From NCBI GenBank assembly GCA_004214275.1, contig SGYJ01000005.1, forward strand, positions 1 through 33,547: a DNA stretch of 33,547 bases, written 5' to 3'. Of the stretch, positions 18,478-27,005 are shown piece by piece. A model generated the notes under the pieces. The model was given only the letters and a program-made list of their open reading frames with translations, searched no databases and was not told the DNA's origin. The DNA is from Acidimicrobiales bacterium (GTDB lineage: Bacteria; Actinomycetota; Acidimicrobiia; Acidimicrobiales; Poriferisodalaceae). Both the position numbers and the translations under genes were made by a program. The number at the start of each line of letters is the position of its first letter. The stretch's first letter is position 1.

Positions 18478-20154
18478 TCAACTGAACAATGACAGTGTGG
18501 CAACCCCGAGCGACTTTAAATTCTCAGAACAAGAGGAGCGAAGTGCTGCCAGGTCGCCAACTGGCTTCGAAATGGTTTGCTCCAAGTAGATTTTGACCTT
18601 TGGTTCAGTGCCGCTGGGTCGGATTGCGATTCGCAGGCCGTCTTTCGCTCGAAACTCGATCAAATTGGTAGTAAGGGGAGGAGGCTTCTCAAGCCAATCC
18701 ATGGTGGCGACTATTTGACTTCCATTGATCTCCTCAGGTGGGGCGATGCGCAGAGCATCAAGAACCGATTCGATCGTCATGGAGTCAAACTGTCCGCTGG
18801 CCTGATGTGTCACGAACAAACCGATTTCAAAAGCCAACTCATCTAGTCGTTCCAACGGCCCCAGGTTCATCGCGTCAAGAGCTTCAATCATTTCTAGAAA
18901 TTTGACTGCGGCTGAAATTCCATCCTTATCCAAGACGACACTGTTAACTGAGTATCCCAGAGCCTCCTCGTAACCGAAGACCCAATTGCTGTCAGGTCTT
19001 GACGCCGCCGGCTCCATAATCCATTTGAAGCCAGTGAGTGTTCGAACATGTTCGACGTCGTGGCTAGCGCAGAGAGCCGCAACTGCTTCGGAAGATACGA
19101 CCGAACTTGCTGTCAGCCGATCCTTTCCACTGGTGGTCTTGAGTTGGTGATCACATAGCAACAGACCCAACTCATCACCCGACAATTGATTCCAGCCATC
19201 TTTGGTTCGTACAGCGACAGCTAATCGGTCTGCGTCCGGGTCATTAGCAAGAACCAAATTCACGTTTCTCTGATCAGCGATTCGGAAAGCCTCAGCTAAG
19301 GCCCCTTTCTCTTCAGGGTTAGGAAATGGCAGGCCCGGGAACGAGCCATCTGGTTTAAATTGAGAATCAACTCGTATCGGTGAAGAAATACCGGCCAGAG
19401 AGCAGGCGGCCTCCAATGTGGCGCCTCCAACGCCGCATAGGGGCGTGTATACCCATTCCGTTAAATGTCTAGAAATATATGGTGCACCCGATTGAGGAAT
19501 GACTGCATGAACGTAAGCGGAAATCGAGTCCTGACCACTCAAGCGAGAAACTTCCTCAGAAGTAGCGAGGTCCGTTTCTGCGGGTAGAGAATCGAAATTC
19601 ATTAATAATTCGATCTCTTGGTCAATTGGGGGTCTGATTTGAGTTCCGTCGGGGCCATAGACCTTGTAGCCACTGTCACTTGATGGGTTGTGGCTAGCAG
19701 TGACCACAATTGCTCCTGCGGTCATTCGAGCCATTTGATGCCATACAACAACAGGGGTGGGGCAGGGCTCATCGATTAACAAACATCGAACGCCTAACGC
19801 GGTCAACAGACGAGCCGAATCAAGTGCATAAATATCAGAATCAGGTCGAGCGTCGTAGCCGATGACGACTCCCTTTTCGGCCAGTCCGCGGTCAAGTAAA
19901 TAGCCGCCAATTGCACGCGCTGCCACGCGAACTGACACCCGATTCATCCGCGATGGCCCCACACCACGCGCAGCTCTAAGACCAGCTGTGCCGAACGAGA
20001 GCTTGGTGCCGAAGTGAGCAGCAACGAGATCGGAGTTAGAAGATAACTTCTCGATCGTGGACCGCGTATGCGGATCCGGATCCGCGTTGATCCAAGCCTC
20101 TGGCTGGACTAAAAGTCTTGATGAACCATCACGCACTAAGCCATCCTGCCTCAT
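18478..20154 (-). CDS. Phospho-sugar mutase (phosphoglucomutase/phosphomannomutase, PGM2-like)
   Basis: SFGTAGLRAARGVGPSRMNRVSV, VTASHNPSSDSGYKVYGPDGTQI, NDPDADRLAVAVR, FGYEEALGYSVN, RPSGTEPKVKIYLE. Confidence 0.93.
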   Translation of the reverse strand: MRQDGLVRDGSSRLLVQPEAWINADPDPHTRSTIEKLSSNSDLVAAHFGTKLSFGTAGLRAARGVGPSRMNRVSVRVAARAIGGYLLDRGLAEKGVVIGYDARPDSDIYALDSARLLTALGVRCLLIDEPCPTPVVVWHQMARMTAGAIVVTASHNPSSDSGYKVYGPDGTQIRPPIDQEIELLMNFDSLPAETDLATSEEVSRLSGQDSISAYVHAVIPQSGAPYISRHLTEWVYTPLCGVGGATLEAACSLAGISSPIRVDSQFKPDGSFPGLPFPNPEEKGALAEAFRIADQRNVNLVLANDPDADRLAVAVRTKDGWNQLSGDELGLLLCDHQLKTTSGKDRLTASSVVSSEAVAALCASHDVEHVRTLTGFKWIMEPAASRPDSNWVFGYEEALGYSVNSVVLDKDGISAAVKFLEMIEALDAMNLGPLERLDELAFEIGLFVTHQASGQFDSMTIESVLDALRIAPPEEINGSQIVATMDWLEKPPPLTTNLIEFRAKDGLRIAIRPSGTEPKVKIYLEQTISKPVGDLAALRSSCSENLKSLGVATLSLFS

Positions 20155-20193
20155 CCGGCACGCTAGCGTTGCCCTTTCACCATTGATAACCAG

Positions 20194-21582
20194 ATGCTTT
20201 TCCCCACGTTGGCCTTCGGCCTGTTCTTCGTAGCCATATTCCTCCTCAATTGGTTGACGCGCCCAAACCCATTGATCTGGAAAATCACGATGTTCTGCTC
20301 GAGTCTCTTCTTCTATGGGTGGTGGAATTGGCGGTTTGTTTTCCTCCTCTTATGGGCCATTGCTTCTAACTGGTTGGCAGGAACCCAGATAGACAAGCAC
20401 CTCCAGCTTGGAAACAAAGACTCGGCAAAAAATTGGATGCGCACAGCCATAGTCGCAGATCTCGCGTTACTAGGGGTTTTTAAGTACTACGACTTTTTTG
20501 CTGTTGAACTGTCCAATCTCTTGGGCAGTGGTACCGCAATCCCTTTGCTAGAACTGACACTGCCGGTAGGGATTTCTTTCTTTACCTTCCAAGCGATGAG
20601 TTACGTGATCGATATGCATCGAAAGCTCATCAAACCTATGCCGGTCCTCGATTTCGCTGTGTACCTTTCCTTTTTCCCTCAGCTCGTTGCGGGGCCGATA
20701 GTTCGGGCTTCTGAAATGGCGCCGCAAATCAGTCAACGGCCAGATCCCCGACAGGTGGCCTCGGGAGAGGCTTTCCAACTCATACTTCGAGGTTTATTCA
20801 AGAAGGTTGTGATTTCTAGTTGGTTGGCGAGCACTATCGTCGATGATGTTTTCGCCAACCCTGAGGGTCATAGCAGCCAAGAGGTGCTCCTCGGTGTCTA
20901 TGGCTACGCAATCCAGATATATGCAGATTTTTCCGGCTACACCGATATAGCTATCGGTGTAGCACTGCTTCTCGGGTTCCGTTTCCCCACTAACTTCGAC
21001 CGCCCGTACAGTGCTCTTTCACTTAGAGAGTTCTGGAAGAGATGGCACATAACGCTGTCGTCTTGGCTGCGTGATTATCTGTACATCCCATTGGGAGGTA
21101 ATCGCGGTGAGAAGGCGGATACCTATCGCAATTTGCTTATCACCATGATCTTGGGTGGCTTGTGGCATGGCAGCACCTGGAATTTCGTGATCTGGGGGGC
21201 TATCCACGGGGTAGCCCTAGCGGTCGAGCGGCTGTTGCCAAAATCACAGATCCACCCTGTGCTGCGTTGGATCGCAACATTTCACATTGTGTGTTTCGCC
21301 TGGATCTTTTTCAGAGCTGAATCCTTTTCTTCAGCCATACAAGTCCTCAAAGCGATAATCATCGCGTCAGGCCCCACGGATCTGTCTAACGCTCTATTGA
21401 TACTTGTTCTAGCTGCCATGTTGCTTGCGCAATTCATTCCAGATTCCAGATCTGAGGACTTGAAGCGATGGTTGAATAGGCGCGGAATATTGACCCAGGG
21501 ATTGGCCTTCGGAATCGGTCTTGTCTTAATTGACATGTTCGGACCTGATGGAGTTGCGCCCTTTATCTACTTCCAATTCTGA
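20194..21582 (+). CDS. MBOAT-family O-acyltransferase (AlgI/DltB-like)
   Basis: LFFYGWWNWRF, LTLPVGISFFTFQAMSYVIDMHR, FPQLVAGPIVRASEM, REFWKRWHITLSSWLRDYLYIPLGGNR, GGLWHGSTWNFVIWGAIHG with catalytic His. Confidence 0.95.
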   Translation: MLFPTLAFGLFFVAIFLLNWLTRPNPLIWKITMFCSSLFFYGWWNWRFVFLLLWAIASNWLAGTQIDKHLQLGNKDSAKNWMRTAIVADLALLGVFKYYDFFAVELSNLLGSGTAIPLLELTLPVGISFFTFQAMSYVIDMHRKLIKPMPVLDFAVYLSFFPQLVAGPIVRASEMAPQISQRPDPRQVASGEAFQLILRGLFKKVVISSWLASTIVDDVFANPEGHSSQEVLLGVYGYAIQIYADFSGYTDIAIGVALLLGFRFPTNFDRPYSALSLREFWKRWHITLSSWLRDYLYIPLGGNRGEKADTYRNLLITMILGGLWHGSTWNFVIWGAIHGVALAVERLLPKSQIHPVLRWIATFHIVCFAWIFFRAESFSSAIQVLKAIIIASGPTDLSNALLILVLAAMLLAQFIPDSRSEDLKRWLNRRGILTQGLAFGIGLVLIDMFGPDGVAPFIYFQF

Positions 21583-22658
21583 TGGAAAACGGCACTGGTG
21601 CAGAGCTAAACCCTCAATCGAGGTCCGGCGGTTTTCCCGCGGGGCAAGTCTTCTTAAGTGGGGTAGCGGGCCTAACGCTCGCCGCCTTTATCAATTCTTC
21701 AGCCTTGCTGACCGACGCCGAACGTCTTCCAGACAGCAGGAGTCGTTCGCTGTCGGTTGCGATATGGACCCCAATTGAGGCAGCAGCTTCAACACTTAGG
21801 TTGACATGGCCGAGAACGGTCGGTGACTCTTTGCTGGGCCGGTCAGGCGACGAGGGACACATAACTCTTCGCCGCGAGCACATCGAAGCGGTGTCTGAAC
21901 CACAAAGCGAAGAATGGTTGGTTCTTTCAGTCGAGGAAGAACAAGGCCCTGAACTTCATTTAGACCAAGGTGCAACAGACACTTCGGAGTCAATTTGGGA
22001 TCCTGGAAACCCCTTCACCATTTGGGTGTTAGGGGACTCAATGGTCCAATTCTTTGGTGAGACTTTTGTGATGATGGCTGAAAAATCTCCGTCTGTCTCA
22101 GCCACGGCTGAACCCAAATTAGCTAGTGGATTGAGTCGGCCTGACTATTTCGATTGGCCAGCGCGCATTTCTGAGGTGATGACTACCTATGACCCAGACG
22201 CCGTGATCCTGATGTTCGGCGGAAATGACGCGCAAAACATTAGAGCCGATGACGGTAGATGGCTCGATCGATTTAGCGAGCAATGGGAAGAAGAATATCG
22301 AAGACGAATAGCACTTGTTATGGATCTAGCAGCGTCTGAACCTGAACGGATTGTGCTCTGGGTTGGTCAGCCGCCAATGCGTGGGGTCGGGTTTGACTTG
22401 CGCATGAACCAATTGAACGACCTTTATCGCGCAGAAGCAGACGAACGACAAGGAGTTCACTATCTCGATCTCCGATCATTATTTACCGATGAGTCAGGGA
22501 ACTATGCCCGATATCTTCTTGACTCCTCCGGGCAATTAGTAGATGTGCGGTTGACTGATGGAGTGCATCTGAGTCATTGGGGCGGTGAGTGGCTATCCGA
22601 ATTTCTTCTAAAAGAAATTAAGAAGTCTCCTGAAGTTGAAGAGCTATGGAACGAGTGA
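21582..22658 (+). CDS. Membrane-anchored SGNH/DUF459-type hydrolase or acyltransferase
   Basis: ATG overlaps the MBOAT stop (TGATG); N-terminal TM; SGNH blocks IWVLGDSMVQ, LMFGGNDAQ, VRLTDGVHLS. Confidence 0.82.
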   Translation: MENGTGAELNPQSRSGGFPAGQVFLSGVAGLTLAAFINSSALLTDAERLPDSRSRSLSVAIWTPIEAAASTLRLTWPRTVGDSLLGRSGDEGHITLRREHIEAVSEPQSEEWLVLSVEEEQGPELHLDQGATDTSESIWDPGNPFTIWVLGDSMVQFFGETFVMMAEKSPSVSATAEPKLASGLSRPDYFDWPARISEVMTTYDPDAVILMFGGNDAQNIRADDGRWLDRFSEQWEEEYRRRIALVMDLAASEPERIVLWVGQPPMRGVGFDLRMNQLNDLYRAEADERQGVHYLDLRSLFTDESGNYARYLLDSSGQLVDVRLTDGVHLSHWGGEWLSEFLLKEIKKSPEVEELWNE

Positions 22659-23524
22659 AATTCCGGTTCGTTGTCTACGTTGTCACCCTATTGGCGACGG
22701 GTTTGATTGTTGGCATTCCCAGCGCCGCGGAAGGAGAGGAAGACAACTCGTCGCTGCTGGATACTGCTAAGGCTTCTCGGTTCGACCCGTGGGGAGCGCC
22801 TCATCATCGATGGCCTGATCTACATACTTCGCACTTAGGCCAAGAAAAGGCCTACTACCACTGGAGTCGAGAAGATCGAAAGTCACTTTTGCCCGAAGCA
22901 ACTGAGACAAGACCGCTCAATATCTGGGTTGGCGGTGACTCCCTCGCCGGAGGTGCTGCACTGGGCTTTAGAGAATTGGTGAGCCGAGAACGCCGCTGGG
23001 TTTATACCGAAGATGTCAGAAAGTCGACCGGCGTGGTTAGTGATTGGTATTTCGATTGGATCGAATATTTACGAGACGAAGTGGCCGATGGTCCCTACCA
23101 GGTCGTAGTGCTTTCAATAGGAGGTAACGATTGGCAAGGTTTTCGTGGAGGGCCTTCAGATAAAGGAAGCGCGGAGTGGGTCGCGCAATATCGGCAGAGG
23201 ATCAAGAAAATGTTGGAGACCGTCGAGCGAACAGGACGTTTGGTCATCTGGGTCGGCATGCCGCATTTTCGGGTCCCTTTCATGGTGCCTTTACCTGATG
23301 TTGTGAACCCGATCACTCAAGAGGTATTTCATGACGGTGACCGAACTGCATGGATAGACGCAGCAGCAATCGTCTCACCAGACGGCATCTGGACCAAACA
23401 TATTTTGGATGAGAATGGCGCAGCAATTGAGGTACGAACAGACGACGGCACCCACTACCAGTCAAATGGAGCTCGACTCATCTCAGCTGCAGTGGTTGCC
23501 GCTATAGAGGAAAGAAGTGACTGA
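22646..23524 (+). CDS. Secreted SGNH/DUF459-type hydrolase or acyltransferase, paralogue of the upstream gene
   Basis: Overlaps upstream ORF by 13 nt; signal-peptide-like N-terminus (RFVVYVVTLLATGLIVGIPSAAEGEE); SGNH blocks IWVGGDSLAG, LSIGGNDWQ, VRTDDGTHYQ. Confidence 0.82.
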   Translation: MERVKFRFVVYVVTLLATGLIVGIPSAAEGEEDNSSLLDTAKASRFDPWGAPHHRWPDLHTSHLGQEKAYYHWSREDRKSLLPEATETRPLNIWVGGDSLAGGAALGFRELVSRERRWVYTEDVRKSTGVVSDWYFDWIEYLRDEVADGPYQVVVLSIGGNDWQGFRGGPSDKGSAEWVAQYRQRIKKMLETVERTGRLVIWVGMPHFRVPFMVPLPDVVNPITQEVFHDGDRTAWIDAAAIVSPDGIWTKHILDENGAAIEVRTDDGTHYQSNGARLISAAVVAAIEERSD

Positions 23525-23541
23525 CCCGGTGAACTAGTAGG

Positions 23542-23628
23542 TCAGCCCCTGCCGCAGTTTGGCCGTTTACCGTGGTTGGCTTTGCTGCGACGAGCGCGTA
23601 ACTTAAGTTTCTTTTTGCGCTTCGACAT
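23542..23628 (-). CDS. Small basic protein resembling actinobacterial 50S ribosomal protein bL37
   Basis: Hand translation: MSKRKKKLKLRARRSKANHGKRPNCGRG* (28 aa). The basic N-terminus plus KANHGKRPN C-terminal motif matches remembered bL37 sequences. Missed by the ORF track because of size. Confidence 0.8.
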   Translation of the reverse strand: MSKRKKKLKLRARRSKANHGKRPNCGRG

Positions 23629-23684
23629 GTCCCCAAGGCTACAGGGGACTTAATCGATTCCCTAGAGATAGGAAACTCCTGTGT

Positions 23685-24824
23685 CTAACTGATAGCTCCC
23701 ACATCTTTCAACTTCTCGACGTCCTCACTTGAAAATCCCCAATCGGTTAACACTTCAAGGGTGTGTTGTCCTGGTGCCGGGGGCGGCATTTGTACCTCAC
23801 CAGGAGTACGGCTGAACTTGGGAGCTGGCCCAGGTTGCATAACACCGTCTACCTCAACAAAAGAACCCCGTGCCACGTTGTGGGGGTGCTCTGGAGCTTC
23901 AGACAAGTCGAGAACCGGGGCATAACACACATCGCTACCCAGCATTACTTCATCCCACTCGTCACGGCTTCGTGACTTAATTATTTCTGCCAGTCGAGAC
24001 TTCTTCTCAGCCCAACTTTCCTGATCGTTGCGAGCCTCTGTTGACGAGTCTGTTAGGCCTGTCAATTCGAGGAGTTCGTCATGAAATTTGCCCTCGATAG
24101 AGCCGATGGATACAAATTTCTCGTCTGAAGTTTCGTAGACCCCATAATAATAAGAGCCGCCATCAAGGACGTTGTCCTCACGCTTGTCTGACCAGTGGCC
24201 CGAGGCATGCATTCCATAGATAGACGCCATCAAGGAAGCAGCACCTTCAGTCATTGCAGCGTCGACAACTTGACCTGCGCCCGATGTTTTTGATTCAAGC
24301 AGCGCAGCGCATATTCCGAACGCGAGATAAATTCCGCCGCCACCAAAATCACCCACAAGATTGAGTGGAGGTGATGGTTTGTCTGACGATCCGATCGCGT
24401 GCAGGGCTCCAGTCAGGGCGATGTAGTTGATGTCGTGACCTGCAGCATGCGCCATTGGGCCATCTTGACCCCACCCAGTCATTCGGCCATAAACCAGTTT
24501 CGGGTTTCGCTCAAGACATTCGTCGGGACCCAAGCCGAGTCGCTCTGTAACTCCCGGCCGGAAACCTTCGATCAAAGCATCTGCTTCTTCCACGAGTTTA
24601 AGAACGGTCTCGACACCATCGGAGTTCTTGAGATCGACCGATACCGAACGCCGACTTCTATTTAGAACGCTGTACTTTCTGCCCCTGTCTATCCCAAGAT
24701 CTACTTGAGCCATACGATCGACCCGAACCACATCAGCTCCTAGGTCCGCCAAGAGCATGGCGCAAAAAGGCCCAGGCCCAATGCCAGCTAACTCAACAAC
24801 TTTTACGCCACTTAGTGGTCCCAC
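23685..24824 (-). CDS. CoA-transferase family III (alpha-methylacyl-CoA racemase-like)
   Basis: GPLSGVKVVELAGIGPGPFCAMLLADLGADVVRVDR. GTG at 24824 is preceded by GGGAGGA, so it is preferred over the track start at 24983, which would overlap ychF. Confidence 0.9.
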   Translation of the reverse strand: MGPLSGVKVVELAGIGPGPFCAMLLADLGADVVRVDRMAQVDLGIDRGRKYSVLNRSRRSVSVDLKNSDGVETVLKLVEEADALIEGFRPGVTERLGLGPDECLERNPKLVYGRMTGWGQDGPMAHAAGHDINYIALTGALHAIGSSDKPSPPLNLVGDFGGGGIYLAFGICAALLESKTSGAGQVVDAAMTEGAASLMASIYGMHASGHWSDKREDNVLDGGSYYYGVYETSDEKFVSIGSIEGKFHDELLELTGLTDSSTEARNDQESWAEKKSRLAEIIKSRSRDEWDEVMLGSDVCYAPVLDLSEAPEHPHNVARGSFVEVDGVMQPGPAPKFSRTPGEVQMPPPAPGQHTLEVLTDWGFSSEDVEKLKDVGAIS

Positions 24825-24927
24825 AACGTCCTCCCTAAGAACTAGTTTCCAGATTCTTTCACAGCATGGAGTGGGCTTCACGGCTGATGGGTGACTTGAG
24901 TCCCAGCGGCGGTAGCCTCGCCTGCCA

Positions 24928-26010
24928 ATGGAACGATTCGGATTCGTCGGCCTACCCAATGCTGGGAAGTCCTCTCTGTTCAACGCCTTAGCTGGAGGCG
25001 GAGCACTCGCTGCTCCTTATGCGTTCGCCACCACCGACCCAAATGTTGGCGTCGTTAAGGTTCCTGATCAACGATTAGATGCTCTCGCTGAAATGAGTGA
25101 AAGTCGAAAAGTCGTTAACTCAACAACAGAGTTTGTTGATATAGGAGGACTAGTTGAAGGAGCCAGCCAGGGGGAAGGACTCGGCAACAAATTTCTTGCC
25201 GGGATTAGAGAAGTTGATGCCCTGGTTTTAGTTCTCCGAACCTTTGATGATGAGGATGTGCCGGGCCCGACTGACCCGATCGAGCACCTCCGTGTTGTAG
25301 AAATCGAGCTCACACTTGCGGACCTCGAGTCAGTAGAAGGTCGAATTGACCGGCGCCGCAAAGCACTGCGCGCTGATCCCCGAGATGCAGTGTTGGTGGC
25401 AGAAGTCGATGCTTTAGAAGAGGCGTTGACTTTACTTTCGGAGGGAACGCCCCTATATCAATCTGATCTTTCTGACGAACGCCGGTCAGCCCTACGAGAA
25501 CATTTTTTGCTGACTAACAAACCTGTAATGGCGGTGTTGAACATAGGAGAAGATCAGTTGGCAGAAGCCAACGAACTGGCTTCTGCCCTAGGCACAGCAC
25601 TTCCCGGTGCAGAAGTGTTACCGCTTTCGGTTCAATTAGAAGCCGAAGCGGCGTTGCTCCCTCATGAAGAAAGAGCTGATCTGCTTGAAGGATTGGGATT
25701 GGGAGAGGGTGCCCTTCCACTATTCGTTCGAGCCGCACATGAACTGTTGGGACTGCGAACTTTCTTAACGACCGGCGAACAAGAATCGCGGGCTTGGACC
25801 TTCAAAGATGGATGGAAGGCACCCCAATGCGCTGGCAGAATCCATACAGATTTCGAACGTGGATTCATAAGAGCTGAAGTGATTGCCCATGATGAATTAC
25901 TTGCATTGGGATCGTGGTCCGCAGCGCGAGACGCCGGTCAACTTCGCCTAGAAGGGAAGGATTACCCCATGAGAGATGGGGACGTAGTCGAATTTCGCTT
26001 CAATGTTTAA
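24928..26010 (+). CDS. ychF: Redox-regulated ATPase YchF (OLA1-type GTPase family)
   Basis: GFVGLPNAGKSSLFNALAGG, YAFATTDPNVGVVKVPDQR, FVDIGGLVEGASQGEGLGNKFL, C-terminal TGS-like KDYPMRDGDVVEFRFNV. Confidence 0.96.
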   Translation: MERFGFVGLPNAGKSSLFNALAGGGALAAPYAFATTDPNVGVVKVPDQRLDALAEMSESRKVVNSTTEFVDIGGLVEGASQGEGLGNKFLAGIREVDALVLVLRTFDDEDVPGPTDPIEHLRVVEIELTLADLESVEGRIDRRRKALRADPRDAVLVAEVDALEEALTLLSEGTPLYQSDLSDERRSALREHFLLTNKPVMAVLNIGEDQLAEANELASALGTALPGAEVLPLSVQLEAEAALLPHEERADLLEGLGLGEGALPLFVRAAHELLGLRTFLTTGEQESRAWTFKDGWKAPQCAGRIHTDFERGFIRAEVIAHDELLALGSWSAARDAGQLRLEGKDYPMRDGDVVEFRFNV

Positions 26011-26096
26011 CGGCAAGAAAGTTCCGAGATCGGTAGAGAACCCATTTGACGTGCTCTTGGCTTGAAACGTCGTCGGAATGACAGAATGTTTTTAGG

Positions 26097-26957
26097 TTGA
26101 CGCTGATGATCGAATCTCACGAGAACTTTGCCAAAGGAACTCTCTACCTAGTGGCCACCCCGATTGGCAACTTGGGGGATATTTCTCGCCGCGCGTGTGA
26201 CTTGTTAGAGAGCGTCGAGGTGATTGCCTGCGAAGACACTCGCCGAACAGGAAAACTTCTAGAACTTCTTGGTCTGCGCGCACAAAGGCTCATGGTCGCT
26301 AACGAACACACCGAGTCTTCTGTTGGGGCGACTGTCGTCGCGCTGCTCGACCAGGGCCAAAGTGTTGCGCTAGTGAGCGACGCAGGTACGCCTGCCATTT
26401 CGGATCCGGGACAGCGTCTCGTTCGTTATGTCGTCGAACATGGACATCAAGTGTCGGTTGTTCCCGGTCCCAACGCCGTAACAACGGCTTTGACAGTCTC
26501 GGGCCTTTCTACAGATCGATGGGCGATGGAAGGCTTTCTTCCTCGAAAAGGCCTGGAAAGAGATCGTCGCCTCGCAGCGATCGCTTCTGACGATCGGACT
26601 ACTGTCATTTTTGAATCACCCAAACGGCTAAAGAGAACGCTTACCGATCTTGCGACTGCATGTGGCTCCGACCGAGAAGCCGCGGTAATGCGTGAGCTCA
26701 CCAAGATGTTTGAGGAAAGTGTTCGTGGGTCGCTAGCTGAATTGTCGACAAGATTTTCTGATGATGTGAAAGGGGAGGTTGTGATCGTGGTTGGTGCTGC
26801 CTCCCCACAAGAAATAAGTGACGAGGTCATTGTCGAAGCGTTAGAGGCAGAGTTGATAAACGGCGCGACCAAAAGCGGGGCAGTGAGTCAAGTCACCTCG
26901 AAGCTAGGGGTAGCGAGAAATCGTGTGTATTCACTGGCCCACGAGATCCGTGAATGA
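26097..26957 (+). CDS. rsmI: 16S rRNA (cytidine(1402)-2'-O)-methyltransferase
   Basis: LYLVATPIGNLGDISRRACDLL, CEDTRRTGKLL, VSDAGTPAISDPGQRLV, FEGFLPRKG-like block MEGFLPRKG. Confidence 0.95.
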   Translation: MTLMIESHENFAKGTLYLVATPIGNLGDISRRACDLLESVEVIACEDTRRTGKLLELLGLRAQRLMVANEHTESSVGATVVALLDQGQSVALVSDAGTPAISDPGQRLVRYVVEHGHQVSVVPGPNAVTTALTVSGLSTDRWAMEGFLPRKGLERDRRLAAIASDDRTTVIFESPKRLKRTLTDLATACGSDREAAVMRELTKMFEESVRGSLAELSTRFSDDVKGEVVIVVGAASPQEISDEVIVEALEAELINGATKSGAVSQVTSKLGVARNRVYSLAHEIRE

Positions 26958-27005
26958 ACCCTCTGCAATGAAAGCCTGCCGGTTGACAAGAGCTCGGTCG
27001 GTACC

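Noticed and set aside
24825-24983. N-terminal extension of the CoA-transferase ORF
   Set aside because: Overlaps the divergent ychF start; GTG 24824 has GGGAGGA upstream and begins the family-typical sequence.
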